Shown here in pieces: positions 19,448 to 29,811 of a stretch of 64,000 nucleotides of DNA. Below the pieces are notes generated by a model. It had not been told where the DNA came from, did no database searches, and saw only the letters and a list, made by a program, of their open reading frames with translations. The DNA lies in NCBI RefSeq assembly GCF_003589595.1, contig NW_020653945.1, positions 1,629,457 through 1,693,456 of the forward strand, read 5' to 3'. This DNA comes from Hyposmocoma kahamanoa (Eukaryota; Arthropoda; Insecta; Lepidoptera; Cosmopterigidae). Numbering within the stretch: the first letter of the stretch is position 1; every line of letters starts with the position of its first letter. The position numbers and the translations under genes are program-made.

Positions 19448-19720
19448 AACACATAGGCTCAGTTGGTAAGAGCAATGCTACGACGCAGCAAGGTCGTGTG
19501 GGTTCAAGTCCCACTGGGTCGAAGACATTTTTCTGTGTTCAATCTCTTCACGGTTTTTTTACTAACTTGTTGGTATTGTTTATACAAAGATCGCATCAAC
19601 AACAAGCACATAGCGAAATTCGTAAGATCTACTGACTTTTTCGTAGCTCAGTTGGGAGAGCGATAGCCCCGGTATGGCGTGGTCGCTAATTCGAGTCCAG
19701 CCGGATCGAAGGAATTTTTC
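19448..19720 (+). repeat. Two diverged tRNA-like modules (family T relatives)
   Basis: First: A box GGCTCAGTTGGTAAGAG at about 19454, B box GGTTCAAGTCC at about 19500, then GGGTCGAAG. Second: TAGCTCAGTTGGGAGAG at about 19642, then AATTCGAGTCC and CCGGATCGAAGGAATTTTT, and TGATCTTTGTAT as in family T. Acceptor stems do not pair, so these are tRNA-derived repeats, not functional tRNA genes. Confidence 0.65.
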
Positions 19721-19759
19721 TTATAACCCAAAATATGATCTTTGTATGTTACGCAAGTC

Positions 19760-20240
19760 TTTGTCAAAATGAAGAAATTTGGCAGAAGAAAGAAAAAATA
19801 TTAAAATTACCAAAATTCTTCCGTTTAACAATATGCCTTTTGAAAATGGGAAGGCTATCGTGGAATTTTATCACATCCTTGGTATAATAATAAAGACACA
19901 TATGAGTACATGAAAAAATAACGCACGCACTCGTTACCCCGCACTGAGGGAACCCTGTACAGCGGGTGCCATGGACACACACACAGACAATTCACAAATT
20001 CACGAGAGAAATAAATGTGGCTCATGCAAATATTTCTCCCGATCCGGGCTTCGAATCCGGGACCTCTGCGTGGCAGACCAGCATGGTAACCGTTCGGCCT
20101 CTGAGGCAGCATACGTAAAAAATGCTTTTATCACACGAAAGTCATAAAAATAATACGAACTGCAAGAAACAAATTATGTATAGGTATATGCAATTTCATA
20201 ATTCTCGTATTAAAGGCGAGATATTTCAACAAGAGCCTAG
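19760..20240. repeat. Repeat family I, interrupted by a SINE
   Basis: AAAATTACCAAAATTCTTC, TTTTATCACA, CATAAAAATAATACGA, ACAAATTATGTATAGGTATATG match 27740-28063 in order. The SINE at 19917-20111 is nested in it. Confidence 0.55.
19917..20111 (-). mobile_element. tRNA-headed SINE (family S), copy 1
   Basis: On the minus strand: tRNA-like head with CCGAACGGTTACCATGCTGG, CTGCCACGCAGAGGTC and B box GGATTCGAAGCCC, then a body containing TTTATTTCTCTCGTGA, TGTCCATGGCACCCG and GTGCGGGG, ending in a short A/T tail. The anticodon-loop position reads CTGCCAC, as in tRNA-Gly(GCC). Other copies: 22099-22303, 31168-31346, 42578-43004 and fragments at 28794 and 45583. Confidence 0.8.
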
Positions 20241-20690
20241 ATTTTAAGAGGTGAGATGGGGGGGTCGCATCGCGCAATCCGCGTGCTAAAAATTAATATG
20301 AATGAAATAAGAACAGGCAGAGAAAATTCGACACATAAGCGCCCAATGACGACTAAGGGGTAGTGGGCGGTGCGGGCGTGTCATTAAGCCGCTGGGCAAT
20401 TTTCAAATATTGAGATAGATATAATTGAATATAGAATATAGAGCTTCAGTTAAAAACCATAATTTAGCAGGTTCTCTGTAGTTCTTAAAGAGAAATATCT
20501 CCGTATAAAAATTATGTCCAAAGTTAGATATTTTATTCGTAAATAATTCATTTTAGACTTTTTTTTTCACACACAGAGATTTTTCTATTTTTTCTATTTG
20601 TTTTATTTTCTAATTAGCTATCAATTTAATTTTACTCTTTAATTTAATTTTCATTATTTTGTTAAATTTTATTAGTGTTTCTTTTCTGGT
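20241..20690. other. No recognisable feature
   Basis: A G-run (ATGGGGGGGTCGC) near 20257 and AT-rich sequence; nothing repeated or coding. Confidence 0.35.
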
Positions 20691-20695
20691 AAACT

Positions 20696-20862
20696 TGTAA
20701 AAAGGGTGTGAGCCTGGTGATCTGTAACACAGGTCCCCAACCTAGTACAAACTCCAGCTCTCACTAAGGTGCTTCATATTTAACTTAAATTGTAACAAAT
20801 CTGCATTTTGTAAACAAACCTTTTTGAGAGAAATAAAGCATTTTGTATTGTATTGTATTCCC
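20696..20862 (+). repeat. LINE 3' untranslated tail ending in (TTGTA)n
   Basis: GGTGTGAGCCTGGTGATCTG, then GTACAAACTCCAGCT, AGAGAAATAAAGCATTTTG and TATTGTATTGTATT. Related to the tail at 8760-8880. No coding part remains. Confidence 0.6.
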
Positions 20863-21081
20863 ATGATTCAAAATTTTTCTGTTGGTTTAGATATATTTTC
20901 GATACATAAAAGGGCGACAACGGTATCGTGATATGTTTCCAGCGATTTAAATTACGAGTGAAATGTAAGAGTGGGGCTAATCGGCTGTTCCGGCCCGTTT
21001 TGGAGCCACGTGTTTTAGGCTAGATTTTACTTGAGTGTGACTAGCGAATAATAATTATGATGATAAATAAAGTTACGTATT

Positions 21082-21229
21082 TATCGAGTTCTTAGGTTTT
21101 CGCGATTGTTACACATAGGAAATGAAACTATTTTTCCGGATTTAAATCGCGTATATTTGTTTTTTCAAACAAACCGACGTTTCGGGCCCTTTACAGGTCC
21201 CATGGTCACGGTTGACTGGTTACGTAGTT
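21082..21229 (-). mobile_element. Solo Penelope-like terminal repeat with 11-bp target duplication
   Basis: The 148-bp insertion lies between two copies of AGTTACGTATT (21071-21081, 21230-21240). It carries the whole terminal module: GAGTTCTTAGGTTTTCGCGA, GGAAATGAAACT, TTCCGGATTTAAATCGCG, and CGACGTTTCGGGCCC with the degenerate hammerhead-like core. About 98 percent identical to the ends of 406-1068. Confidence 0.85.
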
Positions 21230-21329
21230 AGTTACGTATTCCTATAAATTCGTTAAAGTTTTTTTTTAAATTATTTAATCCAGTTTTAGTATTTTACGTG
21301 TTCGGGTAAAATATCAATGTCCTGCGGTT

Positions 21330-21700
21330 GTATGTTTGCAGAAGCTCACACACATGACTTTGATGCTATCATAAGGAAAAAGCTGCCTCAATGCTAAGAG
21401 GCATGTCCGCGGGAGCACCAACACCAACCTACGCGTATTAACTTATTGCACTGACTGCTCTACTCAGAGTGTGGGGTCATGAGAGTCCGTCAGCTCTTCA
21501 TTTTGAGAGCTACAACGGCCATGCACAGCGCTGCCCTTAGGTCTCCAAATTATGAGCAACTCATCAAGAAACGAGTTTATAAAGTTCCAGTACCACCGGT
21601 CCGAACCACATTCGCCAGTCGCCTCCCATTACTTCTACAACCTTACATCTACAACGAGGTATGCCGTAACATTCCACAGATAAAGGTATACATCTAATCA
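21330..21700 (+). pseudogene. LINE fragment (MFAEAHxxxFxAIxRKR type) and an unassigned frame
   Basis: 21345-21400 reads EAHTHDFDAIIRKK before frameshifts. The same motif occurs at about 29140 (EARTDGFYGIIRKRVASLW). The next frame, 21479-21697, contains KKRVYKVPVPPVRTTFASRL and PLLLQPYIYNEVCR. I do not recognise this second block; its Pro/Leu-rich composition looks protein-coding but decayed. Confidence 0.45.
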
Positions 21701-21819
21701 GGAGGCTAAACGTACTACTGAATCTTAGTTACAAACACTAGACTATGAAGGAACTGAACAGACGTTGCCACCGTAACCTCAAAAGATCAGCTTCTTGCCA
21801 TGCTCCTTGCTTAATAAGC

Positions 21820-22015
21820 TACACACATAGATACGTATACGCATACGCTCACGCACACGCAAACGCACATACACACGCACAAACACTTGCACATGCCCAC
21901 ATACATACACGCCCACGTGCTCTCACACTCACTCCAACTCACTTCCTCACTCGCATGCACACAAACATACACACACGCGCGCACATTTAAGCACCGTCAT
22001 ACAAGTAAACACACA
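21820..22015. repeat. CA-rich microsatellite ((CACACGCA)n-like)
   Basis: Alternating CACACG/CACATACA units with interruptions. Long frames across it are artefacts of the repeat. Confidence 0.85.
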
Positions 22016-22098
22016 AGTAATTGTATTAAGTTGAGATATTGTTATTTAAATTTCATTTACTTTAATTTTTATATAATTGATAGATAAATAAATAATAA

Positions 22099-22303
22099 AT
22101 AACGCACACACTCAACATAGCCCCGCACTACGGAAACCCTGTGTCGCGGGTGCCATGGGCACACCATAGACAACCACAAATTACACCCAAACTCATGAGA
22201 GAAATAATTGTAGGCCATACAACTATTTCTCCCGGCCCGGGAATCGAACCTGGGACCTCTGCGTGGCAGTCCGGCATGGTAACCGTTCGGCTACGGAGGC
22301 AGT
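22099..22303 (-). mobile_element. tRNA-headed SINE (family S), copy 2
   Basis: Full-length. Minus-strand head CCGAACGGTTACCATGCCGG, CTGCCACGCAGAGGTC, B box GGTTCGATTCCC, CGGGCCGGGAG, body with TTTCTCTCATGAGTTTG, GTGCCCATGGCACCCGCGAC and GTGCGGGGCTATGTTGAG. Confidence 0.85.
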
Positions 22304-22309
22304 TGAATT

Positions 22310-22660
22310 AGCAGTATATTGGGTCAAACTCAATTTCAGAACAGAATTAAACGCCATACGTATATGTCTACCCTCAATGTACGAACCATGTGCCAGATTC
22401 ATGTGCCATTAGTAAATGTAAAACGGCCTCTGCGACACAAGCCTGAGCTTAGTGCAGAGGCTGCAAGTAAAAAAGCGAGATAACTAATAAATAATTACGC
22501 AATTGGCTACTGTACTATGGAACTTCAATAATCTATATTATTTATTAATGTGTTCAGACAATAAACGATTATTATTATTATATCCACTTCAGACTCTCGC
22601 CTCTCCCAAGGCCCAAAAGATTAATTTTGAATTTTTAAATGGGAGAGGCGGTATTTCCCG
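22310..22660. other. No recognisable feature
   Basis: AT-rich; frames crossing 22503-22660 run into the antisense of the LINE below and are not real. Confidence 0.35.
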
Positions 22661-22664
22661 GCAA

Positions 22665-23690
22665 TGGCACAGTCGGCCGGGGTCAGGGACTCAGGTCCAA
22701 GAACCGGCGAACAATACGCGCCGTATTGAGCAGGACCGTCTTCTGCATTTGTGCTGGAAGCGACACGCCACAGAAATCCAACCGCCTCAAGCTGTTAGAA
22801 AGGCTGACTGGAATTAACCCATTTGCGGACAAAACAATTGAGATTATTTCAGTGGAGGCCACATCAGATCACAATAGATTTTGGTGCGGTCATCTTCGAG
22901 TATTGGCTCCGGTGAATACTTGTAATATGGCAACCTCTGTTGCACTAGTCCGTACTTGAGAGCGAGCTCTTAGTGTAATATTTTGGCTGCCTGGTTGTGT
23001 CTGTGCAAGTACTCAGTGTTAGCAAGAGCGGAACAACCGAAAACAATATGCCTAAGTGACACTCCGGGACGGCCACATGCCCGACAAATGTCTACTGTGC
23101 CGTCCTTTAGGATATATTTCCGATAGTTCCGCGTCTTGATAACCTGATCCTGTATTGCACAGACAAAACCTTCGGTTTCCCCAAAGAGGTCCTCGAAACG
23201 CAGCCAATGTAGGGAGGCTTTACGGTCCATAAAAGGCTCGTGGACTACCTTGAAGAACCTCCCATGGAGCTCCTTTTCTTTCCATACGGACACGCGGTCA
23301 AAGGTGCTAAGCACTACAGGGTCTCGCCATTCCTCTTTGGCCAACGATAAGGGAGTTAGCCCTTTATCACATGTGACAACCTCCCCACGAATTACGTCAT
23401 CCGTCATCGTCAAAAAGTAGTTTCTGAGATTGCATATCTCGCGGTTGTGCATGGTTTTGACACTTAATAGGCCTCTACCTCCACACTTCCGCGGGACATA
23501 CATAACTGACGATCTCGGATGATGCATTCGGTGAGAGGTTATCGCCGTGCGGACTGCGGACTCGTCTATCCAGAGCGTCTAATTCCGTCTGAGTCCATTT
23601 GAGCACGTCAAATGTGTACATCAGAACAGGCATGACCCAGGAGTTATAAGCTCGGATCTTATTAACGCCTGACAAATAGCTGTTTAGCAC
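22665..23690 (-). pseudogene. R4/Dong-like LINE: C-terminal region with zinc-finger-like motif and endonuclease remnant
   Basis: Minus-strand order: WVMPVLMYTFDVLKWTQTEL (23475-23690), a frameshift, then 23527-22970 with PRKCGGRGLLSVK, CDKGLTPLSLAKEEW, HGRFFKV, LFGETEGFVCAIQDQV, NYRKYILKDGT, CRACGRPGVSLRHIVFGC (C-x2-C-x8-H-x4-C) and YLHRHNQ. A broken continuation contains YYKYSPEPILEDD and, further on, SANGLIPVSLSNSL and ending RIVRRFLDL. The CCHC motif followed by this type of segment is the arrangement of R2/R4-clade LINEs with a restriction-enzyme-like endonuclease. About 1 kb, dead through frameshifts and an internal deletion. Confidence 0.8.
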
Positions 23691-24147
23691 ATTTCATTTT
23701 AATTTAGCTTTTAACTTTTAATTTAATTTCTTCTTTTTTTTCGATATCAATTTTATTTTTGTTTTGAAGTTATTAATGAATTTCATAATTTAAGAATGTG
23801 GATCATAGACATCTGAAATAAACGATTTGTCGTGTTACGAATTAGCACGTTCTTTAAACAATATACTTAAGTGAATCGTATACTTTTTGTAGGACCATTA
23901 ATTAATAGTAAATACCTAAACTATTTGATCTAACAACACGAGTTGTTCCCACTTCTCCTCCGGTGTCTCGCCTTAAGCATATATAAAACTATCGACTAAT
24001 GACAATATCGTATCAAAATGCCAGATAAATTCTCACACACTCATTTACAGTAGTCATTCGCAGCAGCTGCGTTTATTATTTATTTATTTATTGGCACAAC
24101 TACAGAAATCAAATCAATATTGGTAAATTAAACGTAATGTATGGCCG
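23691..24147. other. AT-rich spacer; LINE-like tail at 24070-24145
   Basis: Mostly featureless. (TTTA)n followed by TTGGCACAACTACAG near 24070 resembles a reversed LINE 3' tail cut by the MITE at 24148. Confidence 0.35.
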
Positions 24148-24648
24148 TATCAAGTATATAACCAGAAATAGAGACAAAATGTCATTTAATTTGTTTGAAA
24201 ACTATCATTACTGTGACAACTGCGCTCCGGCCAGCCCGAATTAGAAACAATTGACGGGTCTCGTCAATTGTTTCACTACAAATCGACCAGTTTAACTTGA
24301 GTTTTGCAATAATGGACGAAAATTGCAAAATTACATATTTAATATTTAATAGCGATAACATGTGATTCCGTTTGTTTTGTAATTAGATGTTATATTGTTT
24401 TTCTCACACCATCGAATGGAAAAGCTCCAATTGTTAGAGATCTTTATTACAATAGACGCAGAATATTTTTGGAATATACGGAGACGTATACACAGGTCAG
24501 ATATTGGCGCTGTGCTGTTTCAGTTTTGTAATTAGTGGTTTCAGCTCAAACGAGAGTTGATATTTAAAATACAAAGCCCATTTGTCTGATGAGTTGTCAG
24601 GGATGGATGGCCCTTATGTCGTCTCTATTTCTGGTTATATACTCGATG
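24148..24648 (-). mobile_element. P-superfamily-like MITE, family PM-A, copy 1
   Basis: 501 bp with terminal inverted repeats of about 27 bp: left TATCAAGTATATAACCAGAA, right (reverse complement) CATCGAGTATATAACCAGAA. Near-identical in layout to 29812-30313, inverted. Flanking 8-mers differ here. A degraded THAP first exon lies on the minus strand (RWCEKNNITSNYKTNGIT-like, about 24360-24440). An internal palindrome (24244-24274) is conserved with copy 2. Confidence 0.75.
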
Positions 24649-24956
24649 TGCATGACAAACGAAAATAAATATGTAATCCATTAAAATCTTCTGCGCACAA
24701 CATTATCATATTATTCGATAAGAAAATACAAGATAAGATTAAATTATTGGGTTTTTTATTAAAAACATATCAATTTTGTATTTCAATAAAACATAAAATA
24801 ATTAAGACATCGAGCTGGAATTTACTCCAGGTGCAGTACACAAATGTTACATTTAAGAATGGAATTCGACGTCGTTCATATTATGACTACCGCGAGCTCA
24901 AATAATCAGTCTATTGAAGAGGAATTTCGATAATCGTGTCGAATAGCCACCTCGCT

Positions 24957-25300
24957 TAAAGTAAAATTCAAATAATCGTCTATTCCATAAGTAAAATTTT
25001 TACACTTGAAAACGTAATTTTTTAAGCTACTGCTCGTTCACTACGCTGACCTTCCCGAGAAGAACGAGCAAGAAACTCTAGGGATTGCTCTTTTCAAAAA
25101 AACTTAATTGCTACAGAATACACTTTGAATGTTGTCTTTCCATACCTCTTTATGTAACACGTAGTCTACAATTTTGTAATATGACTTTTCAAATTAAATT
25201 CCTTTTAATGTAAGTTTTAACCTTAGAAAATGGTAATCTTAATATGTGCTCCGGAATCTTATTGCAAAAACGTATACAGTTCCTCGTGAAAGAATCGTTT
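24957..25300 (-). repeat. LINE-D 3' end, diverged
   Basis: TATTCCATAAGTAAAAT, CTACTGCTCGTTCACTACG, AAGAAACTCTAGGGATTGC, AATACACTTTGAAT and GCTCCGGAATCTTATTG in the same order as 14659-15040. Contains a deletion around 25130. Confidence 0.7.
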
Positions 25301-26100
25301 AGTTAAACGAAATGGTACCATGAGTTTGAACTTAGTTCAAAAGTTAATATTATGGATATCTTCTTTCTTAACAAAATTATGTATATTTTTATTTTTTATT
25401 AAGTATACAAAATATTTGAGTCAACTTAAACTTTCTCTGAAAGAAACCCGAGAACCTAAACGGTACATAGAAGCATAGCTGCAAAATTTGTATATACAAT
25501 CCATTTTTGCTCATTTCAGTATCTTCGTACTTTAAAATACGAGTTAGAGAAAGCAAGGTGACGAAATGTCTAAATAATCGTGTAACATATACACAGCAAA
25601 AATTACAGCCGAATGGAGAATCTCCTCCTTTTTTAAAGTCGATTAAAAACATGTTTGTTACTTTGATTTATAAAATGTCCTTGAAAAAGAAATGAACAAA
25701 TGTGTTACTGAGGTTTATAGGTACTCTACGCACCCTGAGACCACAAAATTTGCAGCTTACTCAGTTTTATACTGACTAAACAAAAGTCAAACACCACCGA
25801 TTACACATGACTTAGCCTGATTAATCATTTGTTTTGAATTTTTCACACAATTTGCCAGAAGTATTCAGCATGATATATTTAAGGAAAATTTTTGTACAGT
25901 GAGTACAGCGAGAGTTCTTCGTAATCTAGAGTATTACGAATGCCAAGTAACGCAAAGGGATCATTTGATTAATATGAAATGTTAGTGTACTTCATAGATA
26001 TATCTACTTGATAGATATTCCAGTTAGTGACGCATATTTAATTAAGCTTTGTATATAATATTAAAAACACAATCATTGGTTAAAACAATATATATTTTTT
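25301..26100. other. No recognisable feature
   Basis: AT-rich. An 87-codon minus-strand frame (25389-25652) has no motif I recognise and an overlapping plus-strand frame of similar length, so chance is likely. Confidence 0.3.
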
Positions 26101-26104
26101 AAGA

Positions 26105-26215
26105 GGTTAAATGATGTGACCAATAAGTGCGCCTGACGGTAAGCGATATGCCTACCCATAACAGTTATAATGCCACTAATAGCTTTAATGACAAAGATCT
26201 GAGAGGTACTGAAAA
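26105..26215 (+). repeat. Repeat family B, 5' part
   Basis: GTGACCAATAAGTGCGCC, CGGTAAGCGATATGCC, ATGCCACTAA, GATCTGAGAGG; ends in an A-rich tail. Confidence 0.55.
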
Positions 26216-26325
26216 AAAGAATAAAAAAAATATGAAATAAAATCTTGTTATATACATTGCCTCATAAATTAATTTGAGATTTTGTGAAAACAACTGTCAA
26301 GAATAGCTCATTTATTTTAGTTGTT

Positions 26326-26994
26326 AACCGACTTCAAAAAAGGCGGAGGTTTACAATTCGACCGAAGGCTTTTTCTTTTGTTTTTTTTGTATTTATTTTA
26401 TTTATTTGTAAAACATATAGCATCATATAATACATTTCATTATCAACAAATATGAAACAAACACTAGCCAAAACAGTTTCCACTAATGTTTAAAATAGTT
26501 AAGTTGGAAAGACAAATTTACACATAACGTTAAGCAACTAACATAATAATTACCAACACAATTAGCAACAAGTTATAAACTAATTTTAATTATAATTTAA
26601 ATTTATTGGATATCATGATGTTCAACCACCATGATATTCAATTACGTTATGGGAAATCACTCCACAAGTTTGTTACATTGATCAAAAAATAAGAAAAATT
26701 CCTACGATCAATTATAAATTATGTTAACAACATAAAGCTTTCTAATGGCAGATTCGAATCGGAATGGCTTATTGTCAAATATATTAATTTCTTGATATTC
26801 ATTATTAAATTGTATACGTTTGTATGTCTGTTATGCGATAACTGTGTGAACCGATTCTAATGATTCTTTCTTTGTTGGAAAGAAGGTACCTATTGAGGTA
26901 CCTTGTAAGTGATCCTATAGTAATAGGATAGAATCATAATAGTAGTAGTAATTTGAAGAAAACGTTCCACTTTGAATGACTTTTGAGGTCGGTT
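26326..26994 (+). mobile_element. MITE E2 with a LINE-like tail nested inside
   Basis: Ends AACCGACTTCAAAA (26326) and TTTTGAGGTCGGTT (26994). The middle, about 26390-26815, is unrelated AT-rich sequence starting TTTATTTTATTTATTTGT, as expected of a reversed LINE 3' end. A TTTGTAT string on both sides may be its duplication. Outside it, GTGAACCGATTCTAATGATTC and TTGGAAAGAAGGTACC match E1. 26270-26325 upstream is a short LINE-D piece. Confidence 0.6.
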
Positions 26995-27261
26995 TCTTTA
27001 GTACTCTGTACTGATTATTTATCTATTACTATTATATATTTCAAAATTTCTTATGAAATATTACTATTCTACTGTACATCTTAAAATATAATTATAATTT
27101 TATGAATTTAATTTCAATGATATTGTAATTAATCACATGGCACCAATTTTTATTTTATTTACACTAAAATACGTCTGCTGTCGTGCCGCATGTATGTTGT
27201 TACCAGAGCCACTGAAAATCAGCGTTGTAGCACTTTCAATGAGACATTATATTTAGTAAGA

Positions 27262-27535
27262 TGATAAGATAAGATGGTAAGCTACACGCCTGTCAGTTGT
27301 TGCAGACGCAGTGCCAGTCAGAGCTTTAAATCGCAATAATCTGAGGGGCACTACCACTGCGCCAGACATCCCGCGACATAAGTTGCCAAGTCCCATGTAC
27401 CTGTAATTTGACCAGCACCCTTACCCTTCAAAAGCGGAACTCAGCTAACATTACTGCTTGGCGGCAGAAATAGGTAAGATGGCAGTACTTCCCTGGACGA
27501 ACTCTTTTACAAGGAGCTCCACTGCTATAAAACGT
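27262..27535 (+). repeat. Repeat family B, nearly full copy
   Basis: GGTAAGCTACACGCCTGTCA, GCAGTGCCAGTCAGAG, CAATAATCTGAGGGGCAC, CCATGTACCTGTAATTTGA, ATTACTGCTTGGCGGCAG, GGACGAACTCTTTTACAAGG. Confidence 0.65.
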
Positions 27536-28063
27536 TAAAAAAGTTATTTTGAGGAGGTTTCGGCGATTGCAATGGAGCGGTCGACTGCAATTAGAATGGT
27601 GATATAGGTATTTAAAACCAAAGTGGAAGGCATCATTAGAACAACATTTTCGGATCAAATCTATAATGTGTCTTGAGAGGAGATCCGCCCCAGAATTGGG
27701 ACGTACAAATGGGTTGATAATGAGAAGAAAGACAAAAGAAAAAATATGAAAATCACCAGAAGTCTTCTTTTGTTTAACAACATGAAGGTCGGCGGACTAA
27801 AGCACATACGTCAAATTAATTTGTGACTTTTTCAAATTTATCATTCTCTTCACATATTCCAACACTATAAACAACACAAAAATATATAATTACATTATTC
27901 AAAAATGTATTTACTTTTTTACTTATGTGCTTTATGCGCCAACCATAGATATCATACTCTCGGTATAACAATAACACATATGATCAAACATTAGAAGTGT
28001 TTTTATCACATCAAAGTCATAAAAATAATACGACCTCCATGACACATATTACGTAGGTATATG

Positions 28064-28435
28064 CTTAGAATAATAACGCATAGAATGATAGTTTCATATC
28101 AAACGAACTGTCACAAGTGAGGCAAAAATCAAATTCATGTAGGCTAGTTTTAGTAGTAGGTTAATTTTCGGTTTTAGTGAATATTTATATAAAATGCAAG
28201 TTGAAACGCGTTACTTCCTTGTGGAATGTGATGTTAGTATCTATTTTATGTTTGTCTGACGTATTGTTACACTCATTTACCGCACATTTCGTCATTTTTA
28301 GCTAAAATTCTGGATCGCGGTGTAAGTTGACCTTGAGCACTGACGGCCCGCCCGCTCGTGTAGGCCCTTTGGGCGCGCTTCAATTTGCCTCACTTAGCGT
28401 GTGCGAACTAGGTTTCTATGCGTTATTATTCTAAG
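28064..28435 (-). mobile_element. P-superfamily-like MITE, family PM-B, copy 1 (372 bp)
   Basis: Terminal inverted repeat CTTAGAATAATAACGCATAG (perfect over at least 22 bp) and a perfect 8-bp target duplication GGTATATG (28056-28063, 28436-28443). A second copy is at 56930-57226. It encodes a THAP-type first exon on the minus strand. An 8-bp duplication plus a THAP exon fits the P superfamily. Confidence 0.85.
28185..28295 (-). pseudogene. THAP-domain first exon carried by PM-B
   Basis: 36 codons from ATG at 28295: MTKCAVNECNNTSDKH, then TNITFHKE and a tail to a stop. The Cys-x4-Cys near the N terminus and the I-x-F-H motif are the start of a C2CH THAP zinc finger. The second Cys/His pair is missing, and a possible donor GTAACG follows directly after FHKE, so this is probably exon 1 of a lost transposase. 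Confidence 0.65.
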
Positions 28436-28793
28436 GGTATATGTATAACTATCCTACAAAGATATTAAAAAAGTTATCGACTTAATATTTCGTTCGAAGA
28501 AAATTTAAGCCTCTCCCCTGAAAAGTTATCATTTTGCAGATGTAGCCTTATTACTCCAATACTGCGAATGTTTTATCTGTTCTAAGAGCCCACACTTGAG
28601 TAGCTCAAAGATCAATGCAGCGCGCCTGGCACGGCATTTTCCACGTCGACCGTATACCCAACGTGGAGATCCGACAGCGCAGAAAAATCGTAGAAGTCTG
28701 TATGCGGGTCGCGAGCCTTAAGCGTGAAAGATACAGAGAGCAGGTGCTGATTGGGCGCGTGTCGGGTCGGGACCGCGGCGGGTTTAATTACTA

Positions 28794-28836
28794 TGGCTAT
28801 GTTGAGTGTGTGCATTATTTATTTATTTTTTATTTA
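28794..28836 (+). repeat. SINE family S 3' fragment
   Basis: GGCTATGTTGAGTGTGTGCA then TTATTTATTTATT matches the end of the SINE body. It separates unrelated sequence from the RT fragment that follows. Confidence 0.6.
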
Positions 28837-28837
28837 A

Positions 28838-29290
28838 ATTACGCCGACGACATGGTGCTGCTGAGCCCGTCAATGAGCCCTCATTGTGCCCTCAAACAGT
28901 TACTTGGTATTGTTGTACCCCCGGTCTCCCTCTGTGGCTGCGAGCTCGTGAGTGTGTTCAAATTTAAATACCTGGGTCACTGGGTGACTGACGATCAGTA
29001 TGATCTGGTGGATGGTGGATTGAAAGAGAGCAAAGAGCCAACGCGGTCAAATTAATAGTTTTTAAAGCATACAGGCAAACCTTCTACACGTGTAGGTTTA
29101 ACAGTATGCTCACAGAGGTATAGGTATCAGGTATGTTCATAGAGGCGCGCACTGATGGCTTTTATGGCATCATTAGAAAAAGAGTGGCTTCCCTGTGGCG
29201 ACGTGTGCGTCGGGCTCCAACAGCATCCTGGCTATAGTGGGAGATAGATAGTGCTGTCCCATTTAAACCCATTGGATGAACCTACATGTG
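28838..29290 (+). pseudogene. LINE reverse-transcriptase fragment with YADD
   Basis: NYADDMVLLSPSMSPHCALK (28838-28900) holds the catalytic motif C (YADD). FKFKYLGHWVTDD follows at about 28958-28995, the strand after the palm domain. After frameshifts a segment reading EARTDGFYGI-RKRVASLWRRVR (about 29138-29210) gives the C-terminal part, as at 21345. The upstream portion of the long frame (28615-28790) is a different, GC-rich sequence. Confidence 0.75.
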
Positions 29291-29811
29291 AGAAAGTTGC
29301 ATGATACATTATTATTATTATTTAATTGAGTCAGTGTTCGTTTATTTTATTGTTCATTATTGATTTCGTTTCATTTGTAAATACAAATGATTTGAATGAA
29401 AATTTAAGTTATTTTATTTGAATTTGAATTTATTTAATTATCTAATGTAATGTATGTATGCGCTTTATGATTTTGGAATTTTGTATAATAGTAATATGGA
29501 TGTAATATTCCGAAATAAATGACGACAACACACGGAACGCGGGCGCGAGGCGGGTGCAGCGCAGTCCACACCGCGAACGAAGCTAGCTAAAATAGTTGCA
29601 TGTAATCATCTAAGCTAGCTAAGCTAACTTGGCTAGCTTAGCTCACGTAGTTGCATGCAAAGTTAACCCAATAAAATACGTAGTAAGTAGTGACTATGAT
29701 ACGTGCGGGGTGAAGTGCGACATATTTAACATAGCGGGACCATTGGGTTAGTTTAGTTACTTCGGTAGTCTTAGTTCGCGGTGTGAAACGAAGTATGAAA
29801 AGATGCCCCGG

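Larger units (their letters stand above)
27740..28535. repeat. Repeat family I, interrupted by P-like MITE PM-B
   Basis: 27740-28063 and 28436-28535 join into one copy matching 19760-20240 (AAATCACCAGAAGTCTTC, TTTTATCACATCAAAGTCAT, AATAATACGACC) and 45170-45490 (CTTAATATTTCGTTCG, CTCTCCCCTGAAAAG as complement). Confidence 0.55.

Noticed and set aside
21745..21990. His/Ala-rich frame as a secreted peptide gene
   Set aside because: Direct translation of the CA-rich microsatellite.
22639..22959. 106-codon plus-strand frame as a gene
   Set aside because: Antisense of the R4/Dong-like endonuclease remnant, which is the better reading.
24583..24610. CTGATGAG as a hammerhead ribozyme
   Set aside because: No GAAA box or stem II follows within a plausible distance.
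28615..28790. Upstream part of the 146-codon frame as RT coding sequence
   Set aside because: Does not match RT order and contains a GC-rich repeat and SINE tail before YADD; the frame is fortuitous.
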